In this document: piece after piece, positions 9,443 through 20,533 of the stretch | Numbering within the stretch: position 1 is the first letter of the stretch | Layout of the letters: each line of letters starts with the position of its first letter | NCBI GenBank assembly: GCA_009760855.2 | Contig: WPIO01000124.1 | Coordinates: 902,501 to 927,500 of the forward strand | Direction of reading: 5' to 3' | Length of the DNA: 25,000 nucleotides | Origin: Cristatella mucedo | Taxonomy: Eukaryota; Bryozoa; Phylactolaemata; Cristatellidae | Program-made: the position numbers and the translations under genes | The notes under the pieces: generated by a model | Databases searched by the model: none | Seen by the model: only the letters and a program-made list of their open reading frames with translations | What the model was told of the DNA's origin: nothing

Positions 9443-9621
9443 AATTGCCTTGGGTTTAGCACAGGTGGTAAGATGTTCACTCTTCACGATATGGGTCATG
9501 GGTTCGAGTCCTACAGTGGACAATCCTCTAATGCCCGCTGCAAGCAGTGGTGATTGCCGTAAAGGCTCTTCTGCCAGTATACAAAAGAGGCTGTTGAATC
9601 AGCTAGTATATTTACTTTTAG
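9443..9621 (+). mobile_element. tRNA-derived SINE (copy 2)
   Basis: The best preserved head of the family: A box 'tagcacaggtgg', B box 'gggttcgagtcc' about 40 bases later. The body follows with 'gcccgctgcaagcagtgg', 'gccgtaaaggctcttctgcc', 'tatacaaaagaggctgtt' and a 3' end 'tatttactttta'. The A and B boxes would serve as an internal RNA polymerase III promoter. It is not a functional tRNA gene because no acceptor stem closes. The open frame 9417-9662 is not coding. Confidence 0.85.
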
Positions 9622-11769
9622 GAGCATCACGAATATCTGGGTGTTACAGAGCCTTTAAATGAATCAGCTGAAAAAGGTTTCTAAATGTCACTGAAAATTC
9701 ATTGTAATTTATTGAACTCTAAATTGAGTTGGTCGATGAGATAGAGTAAAAATTCAGAAATGAGTAAATAAAAACTATACTCTCCATAATGAGTGGAGAC
9801 AACCTCGACAATGTAATACCAGCCAGGATTACTGGCGAGATTACGTGGCGAAATTTCTCTGTGAGATTTGACCACTAGTCAGAAAAGTCACTTAGCGGTC
9901 ATTCTTTCCAAAAATTAACGAACAGCATTCGCTAGTTCGCGAACACTCTAAATCGAATACGGCAGTGCACACATGGCTGCTTCTTTTTATTTAGCCAACG
10001 AAAAAGTTACAAAAGAGGCCAGTTGTGTTCTAGTGCTTCTCATTGTGTTTTTGTGTGTCTTATAGTGCATTTTCGTTTTTAATCATCATTTATGCGTTGC
10101 ACCTTTATGACTTCCATGTCCGTAGTTTTCATCTTATTTCGGTTCTTAACTTTTCTTATCATTTATTTCAAGCAGTTTGAAAATTGCGAAAGTGTTTGCT
10201 GTTTTATATTTAATATCGCAGGAACGATTAATCGTAATTTTTTGCCAGGCTCGAAAATGAATCGGATGAATCGCTTGTCATGGTACGACAAATGGGAAAC
10301 CGCGATCCGGTTAAGAACGGCACGGGTTACGAACCCAGCCTATCTCACTAACTTCACCTCCCAAATAAAACAGAGTCGAAGATTTCTGAATACATGAAGC
10401 TATAGTGACGGTAATGGTGGTTTTGACCAAACTAGTGGTGCCGGTTTTGTGTCAGAGATTATTGGTAGCAGCTCACTTGTTCCTCGAGGTAGGGATTGTG
10501 GTCCACAGACTTCACAACGACTCTCCCACGTGAGCAAACTAGAACGAGGCTCCCGAACTCCTGGCATCTCGTCGAAGGGAAGTTGACATGTAGGAGCTCC
10601 TACAACAAAACGTGATGTATCTAACGAGCTTGACAGCCAGTTCGGCTCAATTTTCTTGAAACAATAAATTATAAGTGCCGCTACGGGTATTGATCACAAA
10701 ACGGTTACTTTGATAACAAAAGGCTGGCGCAGCAATGCTCAGCTTAATTACTTACCGGTAAGATCCAAGTGTCGTCGAGACAGCTTGAATTCTAGAAACA
10801 AACGATACAATTTAATTCGCCAAGCGCCTCGCCGTGACCGCTAGAAAGAAGCTCGCGAGTCTACTGTGCTCTACGTTACCTCGATGGTCAAGCAAAAGTT
10901 AATTTCTGTAAGGCGAAACAAGAGAGCCATGAAACGAACCGTATCCGGCTCGCTCCTGGCGAATTCGGTCGACTGCGCGTCATACCATTGCTGAAACAAA
11001 AAGCGAGGAGAGCACGCACCTAGCTCAGCGCCATGAAAGCAAGCTGTGTGCGGGTGCAAACAAAGATGATCGCGGCTCCAACGAGCACAACCTCAGCAGT
11101 CAATTAGCCAAACCTGACTGGCAAGCGCTAGCGTCTGGCTGTAGGCTAAGCGCAGCATGATGATTTGGTTAAACGCCAAGCTACTCAGGCACTTATGGAA
11201 CGAACCTTAATGAGCTGTGAGTTTTTCAGAAGGTGCTCCATGGGAGCACTTATAATCTTATTGTTGAGCGCCAGTCTCAAGAAGAAGCGACCTTTACCTT
11301 GTGAAGTGAACAGGTCCGATTGCCCTCTCACCGTACAGATCGCCATCGCCAGAGGAGGATTGATTCTACAGCAAATGTATTCAAGTTGGCAGAATAATCG
11401 AGCTTCTCAGAAACTCTCCGAGATGTTAGCGGACACTCGACCTTGAGCTTTACGCTTGAACACACGCCTGAGCTGAGCATCGGCGTATGAGGCAGGCGTG
11501 TGAGAAATAGCCGTTGGCCGTTTTATATTTTTTGTCAGCAGGGGCTCAGAGTGAAAGGAAGAATCGGGGCGGAAAGTGATCGGAGACAGCAAACCTGTCA
11601 AACCTAGACGGCGCCACCGATGCGCATTGTCCAACTACCTCCGGATACGCGAACCGGCGAGATCAAGCAGAGAGTCGATCCAATCCCAGTAGTCTCTCGC
11701 GGTGAAGACACCACCTAAAACTCGAAGACAGCGGAAGAAAGCAATGCGCCCCTCAGCTTCCAGCCGGAT
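9622..11769. other. Intronic stretch, mostly without recognised features
   Basis: AT-rich to about 10400, then of mixed composition. Apart from a Tigger-like scrap at 10307, nothing was recognised. The open frames at 10092-10397, 10871-11059 and 11165-11446 have no known similarity and lack convincing splice partners. Confidence 0.5.
10307..10340 (+). mobile_element. Tigger-like inverted-repeat scrap (b)
   Basis: 'ccggttaagaacggcacggg' followed by 'ttacgaacc', a second copy of the motif at 9403-9440 about 900 bases away in the same orientation. Confidence 0.4.
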
Positions 11770-11930
11770 GCAACCGCCGACGATCCGTTGCAGCATGAGC
11801 ACGATCGCGGGTTTGAGCCCTGCTGCGAGCGATCCTTTACTGCCCACCGCAAGCAGCGGCGACAGTCGTTAAGGCTCTTCTGCCGCTGCACGAAATGAGG
11901 CTGAATCAAATAGCCTTTACTTTACTTGTG
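11770..11930 (+). mobile_element. tRNA-derived SINE (copy 3)
   Basis: A degenerate B box 'cgggtttgagccc' at 11808-11820, then the family body: 'tttactgcccaccgcaagca', 'gtcgttaaggctcttctgcc', 'cgaaatgaggctgaatcaaa' and the end 'cctttactttact'. The tRNA head upstream of the B box is poorly preserved. Confidence 0.75.
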
Positions 11931-12101
11931 CACGTTCAGACCCTTATAAGAGGGCTGACTCTCGACATTTCCGGCCGGCCAATCGGAATAGAGTGCGAAT
12001 GAGCTCTACTTTTTCCGGCTCCATCCGAAGTGAGCTGCATCCTAATAAGCAAGCGCCCAGCCCCCCAACCACCGTCCGCAAGCCCGTAGTGGCGAAATTA
12101 C

Positions 12102-12258
12102 CTCGCATGCCGGTCCTCAGAAGCTGCTCCAGGATTCTGCACAGCGCGATGACATTGGCATGGCTGTCGTAGACATAGCTCTTGCAGGCACTCAGCTCCT
12201 GCAGTTGCCCTTGATAAAAACGTAACGGTAATTTGATATTGGCCTCACGCACAACCCA
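12102..12258 (-). CDS. Candidate upstream exon of the PDZ gene, RUN-like helical segment
   Basis: This open stretch encodes 52 codons and ends CGA G|gtaatt (phase 1), matching the phase needed by the exon starting at 6545. The product contains 'LPLRFYQGQLQELSACKSY' and then YDSHANVIALCRILEQLL, ending 'RTGMR'. The spacing resembles the first conserved block of RUN domains, where a pattern like '.D...i..LC..lE..L.hGl' precedes the rest of the domain. RUN domains are helical modules of proteins working with small GTPases and vesicle traffic. Only this first block is seen; later RUN blocks such as G(R/K)GRAW were not found between here and 6545. The acceptor placed at 12258 has a weak pyrimidine tract; an alternative AG lies 15 bases further in. 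The RUN call is tentative and the exon itself is only moderately supported. Confidence 0.45.
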
Positions 12259-12478
12259 CTTGCTTTAATGCCAATACAGCCTACTCCGCTTGTAAGAATA
12301 CGCTCGGGCCGGAAAAATGACCATTCTTACAGGTGGAGTATTCATAATGCTGAGTGAGGCTATAGCTATAGAGTAAATCTGGGACTCGGAACTGCTATTC
12401 GTATCCCTTTCCTATATCCAAAATTTTTCTACGCGGAGTCGATTGTATACAGCTACTCGTGTCAGTAGGCTAGCACAC

Positions 12479-12538
12479 AGTAGACAGTCGCGACCAATAA
12501 TTCCTCTCGCTCTCCCAGCGGTGAACGGCTGCTGCCAT
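12479..12538 (-). CDS. Possible first coding exon of the PDZ gene
   Basis: On the minus strand an ATG in good context (AAGAAATGG) opens 22 codons before a stop. It starts MAAAVHRWESERNYWSRLST. A possible donor gtgtgc after codon 20 would leave phase 0 and join in frame to the exon starting at 12258, across a 220-base intron. The donor is weak and no homolog is recognised, so this is a proposal. Its appeal is position: it lies 60 bases downstream, in gene orientation, of a 113-bp GA tract, and just before the RUN-like exon. Confidence 0.3.
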
Positions 12539-12595
12539 TTCTTACTAAGAGCACGAGCTGTGAGCGACTTGCTCGTAGCGGCGGCAAGACTAGTT

Positions 12596-13387
<792 letters not shown>

Positions 13388-13902
13388 AGTAGTAATAATG
13401 TAATAGTAATAATGTACTTGATAAAGCGCCCTCAGAGAACTTAATCTCTTTCTAGGCGCTTTACATTTGCTGCAAAGGGAAATGCAATTAAATGGTAAGT
13501 AAAATCATGCTTGAAAAACAAAAAAAATGAATAACATGGTTAGGGGTGACATGCACAGGGTCAGCATGCAAATGTGGTTAGTGGCAGCATGCACAGTGTC
13601 AGCACGCATAAGCACGTGAAGGACGAATCACAGGGACCCACTAAATGCTGTCCTAAATAGGTGTGTTTTTAAGTTCCTTTTAAATGTGGTCAGGTCAGGG
13701 GATGTTCTGACGCAGGTCGGGAGGGAGTTCCAGGCTTTGGGAGCATACGAACTAAATGCACGGTCTCCAAAGGATTTGAGGTTTGTACGAGGTATTTGTA
13801 GACTGTTGGATTCCGAAAAGCGGGTGGTACGATGCTTGGCCTGATGGGGGAGTATGTCGGAGAGATAGGCTGGAGCCATAGAATGAAGGGACCTAAAAGT
13901 GA
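13388..13902 (-). mobile_element. L2/CR1-type LINE, 3' part (copy 3)
   Basis: Very similar to the copy at 3287-4040, with long identical stretches. It holds the last 80 or so codons in one open frame on the minus strand: 'MAPAYLSDILPHQAKHR', 'SNSLQIPRTNLKSFGDRAF', 'WNSLPTCVRTSPDLTTFKR'. The 3' untranslated region, terminal hairpin (arms AAAGCGCC / GGCGCTTT) and interrupted ATT repeats follow. Similarity stops abruptly near 13902, a typical 5' truncation point. It is less frame-damaged than the 3287 copy, suggesting a younger insertion. Confidence 0.9.
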
Positions 13903-14000
13903 TTTCCTTTCGCCGCTTTTAGTTTCAGATAACCGTTTCCGATACCAAAGACTTTATGTCTACGGTACCAAACGTATTTGGGTGCAAACATTTGGCAACG

Positions 14001-14041
14001 ATAGAGAATATTCGTTCGAACATAGAGAATATTCGTTCATT
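14001..14041 (+). repeat. 21-bp tandem duplication
   Basis: Two adjacent copies of ATAGAGAATATTCGTTC plus a few bases, period 21, just upstream of the TG tract. Confidence 0.9.
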
Positions 14042-14047
14042 ATATAA

Positions 14048-14050
<3 letters not shown>

Positions 14051-14120
<70 letters not shown>
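14051..14120. repeat. (TG)35 microsatellite
   Basis: Seventy bases of uninterrupted TG, directly after an AT-rich 'tatataaata'. The Cys-Val and Thr-His frames across it are artefacts. Confidence 0.98.
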
Positions 14121-14122
<2 letters not shown>

Positions 14123-14555
14123 TTCACTTTATTACGACCATCCAATCTTATTTTTTGTTATTCCTTCGAAAAGGTCTTCAATTGCGGTTTGACCCCTTCA
14201 CTTTTTATGCTGCCCTTTCGTCTTAGCGCCCATGTTCGGGCTTCAGGGGCTGTAGGCAGACTAGAAGAAAAGTCGTGCTCCTTTAGGGACAAGTTAATGC
14301 GCGGTATCTCAAATATGCTTGCCGAAGCAGTGCCTGCCTTTCGTCTACTTGGTATGCCTTATTGACACCGGATGTAGGTATCGTAGGGCTTGGAGTACAG
14401 ACCAATTGATGTGCTTAAAGCGCATAGTATAAGGCGTACCCTACTCTTGTCGGTGTCCGTGGCGCATCCGATTCTGACCGACCATGCTACTGACAGCACA
14501 TCTATTATGTGCTAAACAAACTACCAGAATTTGATCTCCTGAATAGCCATACAGG
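14121..14555. other. No recognised feature
   Basis: Sequence between the TG tract and the Tigger-like element. An open frame continues from the repeat to 14365 but has no recognisable similarity. Confidence 0.5.
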
Positions 14556-15389
14556 TACAGCGGTGCCTCGGCTTACGAGTGTCTCGACATACGAGTGTTT
14601 CGCGATATGAACTGTCTCTCGGCCGATTTCTTGCTTTGAGTTGCGAGCTAAATTTTGAGTTACGAGCCAGCTTTAGGTACACCACCGCTAGTTGCAGCAG
14701 CGAACTTTACACTACGTGCGGTTACTCAGGCCAATATGGATAGGGAAGCGAATGACGTTCCGTTGCAAGACGCTGCCCGACGACCCGGGTGTGCCGCCAA
14801 GCGCAGGCCGGTGGGTTCACTCCCAGACAAACTTAAGCAAGCCTTCATGGTGCTTGGACGCACAAGATCGCCAGACTCCTGTGTTAAATCCGACTACGGC
14901 AGGAACAGCGAAGCACGTACTGCACTCTATTTAGCCAATATCACCGCGTGAGAGTTCGTCGCATAGCTGATAACAATCGGCGATTGTGCGTACAGGCCCA
15001 GCCAATAAACTGAAAGCAGAGAAAGCGAGGCGAAAAGGGCAAAAGTCAGCGAATAAGATTCAGATATTCACTTCAGCCTTTCTCTTCTAACTCTATCAGC
15101 ACCTCCAAGTCGTCTGATCTCCAAGTTACTCCTGTACATTAGGATTAATAAAACCCGTTCATTGCAAGACATTCGATTCTGTTGTTTTTAAAACAATACT
15201 CTTTATTTATAAGTACGATTTTTCAATTTAAAAACGTGCGACCAAAATTGCAGTGCTTATGAGGGCACGGAACGGATTAATGGCATTTCAATTCATTTTG
15301 ATGGGAAAAGCTGATTTGACATACGAGTAAGTAGAGTTGCGAGCTCCGGCACCGAACGAATTAAACTCATAAGCCGAGATGCCACTGTA
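14556..15389. mobile_element. Tigger/pogo-like non-autonomous DNA transposon with TA duplication
   Basis: The left end CAGCGGTGCCTCGGCTTACG starts at 14558. The right end, read in reverse, is CAGTGGCATCTCGGCTTATG ending at 15387. At least 17 of the first 22 bases match as inverted repeats. Both ends are flanked by TA (14556-14557 and 15388-15389), the target duplication of Tc1/mariner-superfamily elements. The subterminal sequence 'acatacgagt', 'gttgcgagct', 'gaacgaattaaact' is typical of Tigger-type elements. The 830-bp interior has no transposase; the open frame at 14655-14951 is unrelated to one. It would have been moved by a transposase encoded elsewhere. Confidence 0.88.
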
Positions 15390-15394
15390 GTTTC

Positions 15395-15530
15395 CAAAAG
15401 AGGCTCGCCACCACCAATGTCTGGCCGATGTCGTGGGCTCGAGCCCCGCGGCATGTGAGCAACGCCTGATATAGAATAAGTTCTCTTAGTGCGCTATACA
15501 AATGAATTATATTTTATTTAATTAATTTAT
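15395..15530 (+). mobile_element. SINE-like element with LINE-type tail
   Basis: A tRNA-like B box 'gtgggctcgagcccc' at 15432-15446 is followed by a short body and the tail 'cttagtgcgctatacaaatg' with an AT-rich end. The GCGCTATACAAA in the tail is shared with the second LINE family (7136-7147). It starts within ten bases of the Tigger-like element's right TA. Confidence 0.6.
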
Positions 15531-15604
15531 CAGTTCTATAAGTTCACAACAGCGATATATTAGTTAGCAACTCATATGTCTGGGAACCAGTTGGCCAGTG
15601 AAAG

Positions 15605-15690
15605 TGTCAGTCTTTGCAAGACGGCGAATCATCCGATCATAAACGCGGTCGCCTGTTCGAATTCCCAGTCAATGTATACATTTAATATTA
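15605..15690 (+). mobile_element. Possible tRNA-like SINE fragment
   Basis: The segment 'aagacggcgaatcatccgat' to 'cgcctgttcgaattccc' has a B-box-like end at 15652-15666. No body matching the other SINE copies follows. Weakly supported. Confidence 0.35.
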
Positions 15691-17085
15691 CCGAAACCTC
15701 GGCCTACCCAGACTTCCTCATCGTGCTCCAGGCGTACATTTCCTGAGCGTAAGCTGCTGACAAGGTGAGAGACAATTGGTGCCCCCAAGCGCCCCAGCTG
15801 CCGACGCTTACTCATCAGCTCTGCGCTCAAGCACCGCCGGCACCGAGTTCGAATGGCTCGACGCTCATGTCGGCCCAGCGCCGGGCTTAAAAGCGGCGAC
15901 CTAATATGCGCTAGCAGCAAACGAAAGCATTGACTTAGTTTCGCCTCGGCACCCGTCGCGAGCGACGGAGCCACTCTCGTATTCAACTCTCCAAGAGGGA
16001 CATGCCCTCCGACGTGTTAGTTAGCTAGAGCGAGCGAGATGACCGTCGGAGTGCGGAGGCGCAGGCCAAGGGCGACGCTGGGTAGAGAGCTATCCGTGCG
16101 GGAAACGTTGGCAACGGCCCCACCCTGTGCGCGCGAGCGTAATTTACCGGATGCGAGCCGGTGCAAAAAAAGTAAGGAGTTCGCCCGGAGTCCTGAAGAA
16201 TCGCTGCCCTGGTTCCGACGGCTCCGCGGGCTTGACAGCCAAAAAACCTTGGGTGATGGGTGGCCTGCTCCCCATCGCCTGGCACAGGCAGTCGCGTTGA
16301 CCTTTAGATGAGCATTCTTTAGGGGAAACCTGCCCGAGCCGATCGACGACCTGCCGGCCGACGACCGCCTGATCAGTGAGCACAAAAAAGGCAGCTTACA
16401 GCGCCTTGAGATGAGGGGACGGACCCAGCAGGACCTACTCCAGTGCGACGCACTACCACGGAGGCACACACCGCACTTCCTCCCCCCTCCCCAGCAGTCC
16501 AAGCGCCCGAGAGTCGCCGAGCGCTATAAGCTGAATTATGACTGGCAGCATTCAAGTTACCTTCGAGCTGATCCAATAGCGAAGTACGTTCGCGGTTCAT
16601 TCCGAATGTTCTCCATTACATTCGCACATGGCACGCGGTCCGCGACTCGGAAAGGGAAGGGGATGGGCGCTATCGGTGACTGCCGCTTCAATCAGTTCAC
16701 TTCCCTCGGTATCAGATGGCAAGCTCTGTGATAGCAAGCGCTGACTCGGCTCCGACCGCCGCGTCACGCTTACCAGCGGCCACGGCTGAGAGCGCGCGGC
16801 TAGTTAAATGGCCGCGTTTTGCTGGCAGCGTCTCGGAGCTCGAGAGAGCTCGCCGCCGGTCTCAGTAAGGATTGACTTTTCCTTCTCCTACTTACCGCCT
16901 TCCGCCGCGGCCGATAGCTGCTGCGAAAGTACGCGAAGTTCAGTTTCGAAAGCATCTGTCAAGTTATCAGAAATTGACCTGGTCAGCAAGCAGGAGTGAA
17001 TCGGCGGGCGTTTATCTCGTCAAGAATGCAATGGCTCCGTATTGGGGCGTTGGCGAAACCACACCTTTGACGAGACCCGTGACGA
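15691..17085. other. GC- and CpG-rich block, no confirmed gene
   Basis: The densest CpG stretch in the window away from the galactokinase promoter. Long open frames on both strands at 15669-15986 and 16017-16731 are expected from the high GC content and have no recognisable similarity. One plus-strand candidate exon (16808-16864, starting MAAFCWQRLG) ends at a good donor gtaagg in phase 0, but it has no identified partner exon. Confidence 0.4.
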
Positions 17086-17990
17086 GACCCTCGATCGTCG
17101 ACATCAGCATTTTTGGATTGTGCACCTGTGATTCAACAATGTTTTTACAGAAGCAAGACTTGGCCTTTGCTAAGATCGATTGGCATGACCTACATTAGTC
17201 TTTGTAATGCCTGTCGATGGACAGTCAGTCCTGATCTTGTGTATGCTTTTTTAAGCTTGCACTTAGTAGGCCTAGCTAGTTTAATGTCTGTGGTAAACCG
17301 TCGGCCTTACGGGCTAGGGTGCACAGTTCGCTTAGTCAGAGGTGCAAACTCGTCGAGCATGTCAGCTGGTGTCGTGTTGCAGCTGTCTACCGATGATGAC
17401 AGGTCGGAAGGGGAGACTGAGCAACAGAGGTGAGGCAGATATTCTCGCACGGACAGCATCGATGTCAAGCGTCTTGAGGTTTCGCGATTGACGGGTGATT
17501 TTAGAGGAGGAGGAGGAGGAGGAGGAGGGCATACATTGTAGACTGAATGAGATCTGCATGTGGTCATATAAGCAGGATTTGGTAGTAATTAGTCATGACA
17601 AATGCAGTTGTATGGGAAAATTTGGTCGAGTGCGTGACTCTTGATGTGAGTAGGCCATGCACATGAGCAATAAGAGACAGTGAGTCAGTCATGGCACGAA
17701 ACTCAGTGCTGAAGGCGTAAGATAAGTTATCAAAATGAATGTTGAAATCACCCACAACGAGGAAGGATAAATTTCTTGCACACAGAATCGAAATGAGATC
17801 GGAGGAATCTGAGATAAAGGAGGACATGGTACATGGTGGGCAATAGACTGCTGCCATCATCACTAGCTTGATGTCGGGTGAAATTAATACAATCGATGCG
17901 AAAGACTGTATCGAGTATCTGTACTGCGAAAAGCTTGAAGTCGAAGTTCGAGCGTGTGATAATAGCGACTCCACCTCCAGTTTTCATTGA
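17086..17990 (-). mobile_element. L2-type LINE relic, endonuclease and linker region
   Basis: Reading from 17990 downwards on the minus strand: 'MKTGGGVAIITRS' opens the apurinic endonuclease part. After a frameshift comes 'MMAAVYCPPCTMSSFIS', then 'LSFLVVGDFNIHFD' (the catalytic VxGDFN block), and 'MTDSLSLIAHVHG'. After another shift, the linker has a proline run, 'RRLTSM', 'LPHLCC', 'MLDEFAPLTKRTVHPSP'. It continues past a stop with 'RRFTTDIK', 'KKAYTRSGLTVHRQALQRL'. The reverse transcriptase itself is missing. The copy is dead, with several stops and frameshifts. It may belong to the same family as the 3' fragments, but they share no overlapping region to prove it. Confidence 0.87.
17505..17528. 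repeat. (GGA)8 short tandem repeat inside LINE relic
   Basis: Eight GGA units. On the minus strand they encode a proline run in the linker between the endonuclease and reverse transcriptase of the LINE fragment at 17090-17990. Confidence 0.9.
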
Positions 17991-20370
17991 TCAAGGGAAC
18001 TAACGTACAGGTTACTTGCCGGCACCGGCGTAACTAACGCCGCCGGTGTGGGTGACCCAGCGGCCTGAAGCGATAAGCTTTTAGATTTCCATAGGCACCT
18101 AACTCATTACGCGCTACGGTCAAACAACAAACAGATAAGCTTTAAACAGGCCTTAGCTGCATTGGTTTTTTGTATGCGACGTTCGCAAGAACTTCGGTTT
18201 TCGGAAGAGAATCCTGCAATGGACAAATAACACGTGCAGGGGGCTCGGTATGCCGCGAGCCTCTAAAATACTTGAGGCTGGTTAGAGTTAAAGCTAAGCA
18301 AATTAGAAAAAAAGCATTACGTAAGGGCCGGCTGATCAAACAGCCCCGTTTTATATAGCAGTAGAAAACCCTTACCTCGACTATCACCACCTCTTACAGT
18401 GAGCAATAAAGAATCGTCTCCTTCAGCGTTCGAAGCCATATACTTGGTCGCTAACGGCTCAGGCGACTTGAGTCATAAGAGCGGCGGTTCACTGTGAAGC
18501 CTGACCAGGAAATATTTCCGATCTAAGGTGGGCAGAAGCAATTGAATGGAGCGACCTGAAATTAATTGACACGGAAATACACTTTGCTAAGAAGCGGCGT
18601 AACTTGTCAATTGCGATGCCGACAGCAGTCGTGCCGACAGTCGTGCTGAGTTTGGCACCGATAGTAAGAGTTTTATTGTGCAAGAAGGAAGAACTTCGAG
18701 CAATGAATTGGATAAGTCCTGACGGACTGTCGCAAATGCATGAACCAGCTGGCTGAGGCATCGAAGTCCTAGCCACCATCAATTCACGAAAATGTAATAC
18801 AAATTGTTTCTCTGTTGCAGCTAGCGACCTACCATATCGGTAATTTCGTCCAGAGAGAATGTAAAAGTAACGAGCCGCTCGAACGTCTTGAGTTAAGTTC
18901 GGTTGGGTCTCTTTCACTAACATGATTTCAATTTGAAAGGTTTGGCATTAAGTACGAATGCCTTTCTTGGGGTGCGCGCTCACTGTTATATGCCGCGACT
19001 TAGGCGCGCACGTAGCCCTAGTTTCGGAAATGCCCTGAACGAAAGGTCTTGTGGCATTTTGCCAAATCTATCAAAGACACGAACCGCTGTCGCATTTCGT
19101 CTCGTAGACGCAATGCTTACGACTACCGTAAAGCTCAGTTACGTTTATAGCACGTTGTGCATCGCATATCTAATCGCCGATTGCTTGCGTCAATTCTCTG
19201 TCGATATATTGTGTGTGCCGTTTGCATGTCTCTGTGGCCATTTCCTGGCTCTTTAAGAATGGTGGCAGCATTTAACGCCGACCGACGAAGATAGATAGCG
19301 CGCGGGGTGTGAGGCAAGCAGAATGCAAATTTTCCCGGAGGCATATTTCGCTGGGCAAGCGCCGCGTATTCTCCGGAAGTCAGTCCGGCTTAAAAAGATC
19401 GGCAGCGCTAGCCTCGTTCAACTTCGGATACGCCGTCATCCGAAGAGTCGTCTCGCTCGCGGGCTCAGCGGTCCATGGCACTGCCGCAACTGAATAGCTC
19501 GCCGCCACTGGTTGAAGCGATCGTGTCGTCGCTGGACGCTACTTGATTTAAGCCTTTTCTACCCTGTTGCTAAGTCTATTTTGGAGAAAAATTTTCGCCG
19601 AATCTTGCAATTTCAGCTGAGCTCGACCGATGTTCCGTAGTTGCAATGAATGCCCGGCTGCACGGTGGAACGTCTCTACAAGGCTGCCGCAATTGCTGCG
19701 ACTTTCTTGCTACGTCACTTTAGGATGCGCTCCGGAAGTGAGGTTTCTGGCAGCTGAGAGCGCCGCTGAGGCGATGGCAGGTTGCCAGCTGCATTTAACT
19801 GGACAGCATCGAGGCAGTTTTGCACTAAGCTGCCACGCCGATGCTTACAATCGCGCCAGAGAGTTTCTCGGCGCCGTAGGGAAATGGGATCAAACTTGTC
19901 TTCTTGTTACAATCCTTCAATAATAAATGGAATCACGTCGCGCCTTTGCTGATTGTTATGGCTTTTCTCAGCAGCAATGCACCCACAGCTCGGAACCATG
20001 GCGAAGATTGGACGAATTGCCTCTCCGAGGCCAATAGCCAACACAAGCCAGCACGAGGCTGCAGCCTGGGGGGGGGGGCGGAATTACTGCCCGGGTTCCG
20101 GCAATCGCCGTTTAAAAAACATCTCAGCCCCCCCCCCCGCCAGCTTCTTTTAGGGCACACGAAATGCTGGCACGAAGCAGTCTTTTGTTTCTGCAACAGT
20201 TTCAGTTGCCACAGGTACGCCCCCTATCGTAAATGCCTACCCGCTACGGATTGACCGTAGACTCAGAACGCAGCACATGCACCATACGATAGTTATGCGG
20301 GAGATACTGGTAAGTACTAGATGTCCCGGAAGCACCGAAGGCCGTCGGTCATAGGCCGGCGCCTTACGCA
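17991..20370. other. No recognised gene
   Basis: Open frames at minus 18923-18489 (144 codons), plus 18933-19256, plus 19630-19923 and around 19904-20254 have no recognisable similarity; one or two frames this long are expected by chance. The only structure noted is the G11/C11 pair at 20068-20138. Confidence 0.5.
20068..20138. repeat. G11 ... C11 homopolymer pair
   Basis: Eleven G (20068-20078) and eleven C (20128-20138) are separated by 49 bases and could pair as a stem. It lies about 400 bases upstream of the galactokinase ATG. Homopolymer lengths may be inexact. Confidence 0.85.
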
Positions 20371-20533
20371 CGCCCCGCCCCCAACCCGGCTAGACCACAC
20401 CGTCTGCGGAAAGAAATGACACGTGGCCGGATGACGAAACCGCCCGCCCCGCCTGCGGAAGACGAATTGCTATAGGCTGCTTCGGTGGGAGATCGGTTCA
20501 TTCATTGATCTCAGTTCAACGGACTGCTCCACG
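20371..20533 (+). promoter_or_regulatory. GC-rich TATA-less promoter and 5' UTR of the galactokinase gene
   Basis: The 160 bases before the galactokinase ATG are GC-rich and hold two GC boxes (around 20372-20382 and 20441-20453). They also hold an E-box CACGTG at 20420-20425 and two 'tgcgga' ETS-like cores (20404 and 20454). No TATA box is seen. An initiator-like TCAGTT lies at 20511-20516, which would give a 5' UTR of about 20 bases. The motifs are visible; their use is inferred. Confidence 0.5.

Noticed and set aside
9450-9520. A true tRNA gene from the A and B boxes
   Set aside because: No complete cloverleaf or acceptor stem, and the same head occurs with a shared body in three other places, so it is a SINE.
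16017-16731. Overlapping frames of up to 161 codons in the GC-rich block
   Set aside because: High GC lowers stop frequency on all frames; no similarity or coherent splice sites seen.
18489-18923. 144-codon minus-strand frame
   Set aside because: No recognisable domain; one or two frames of this length are expected by chance in 25 kb.
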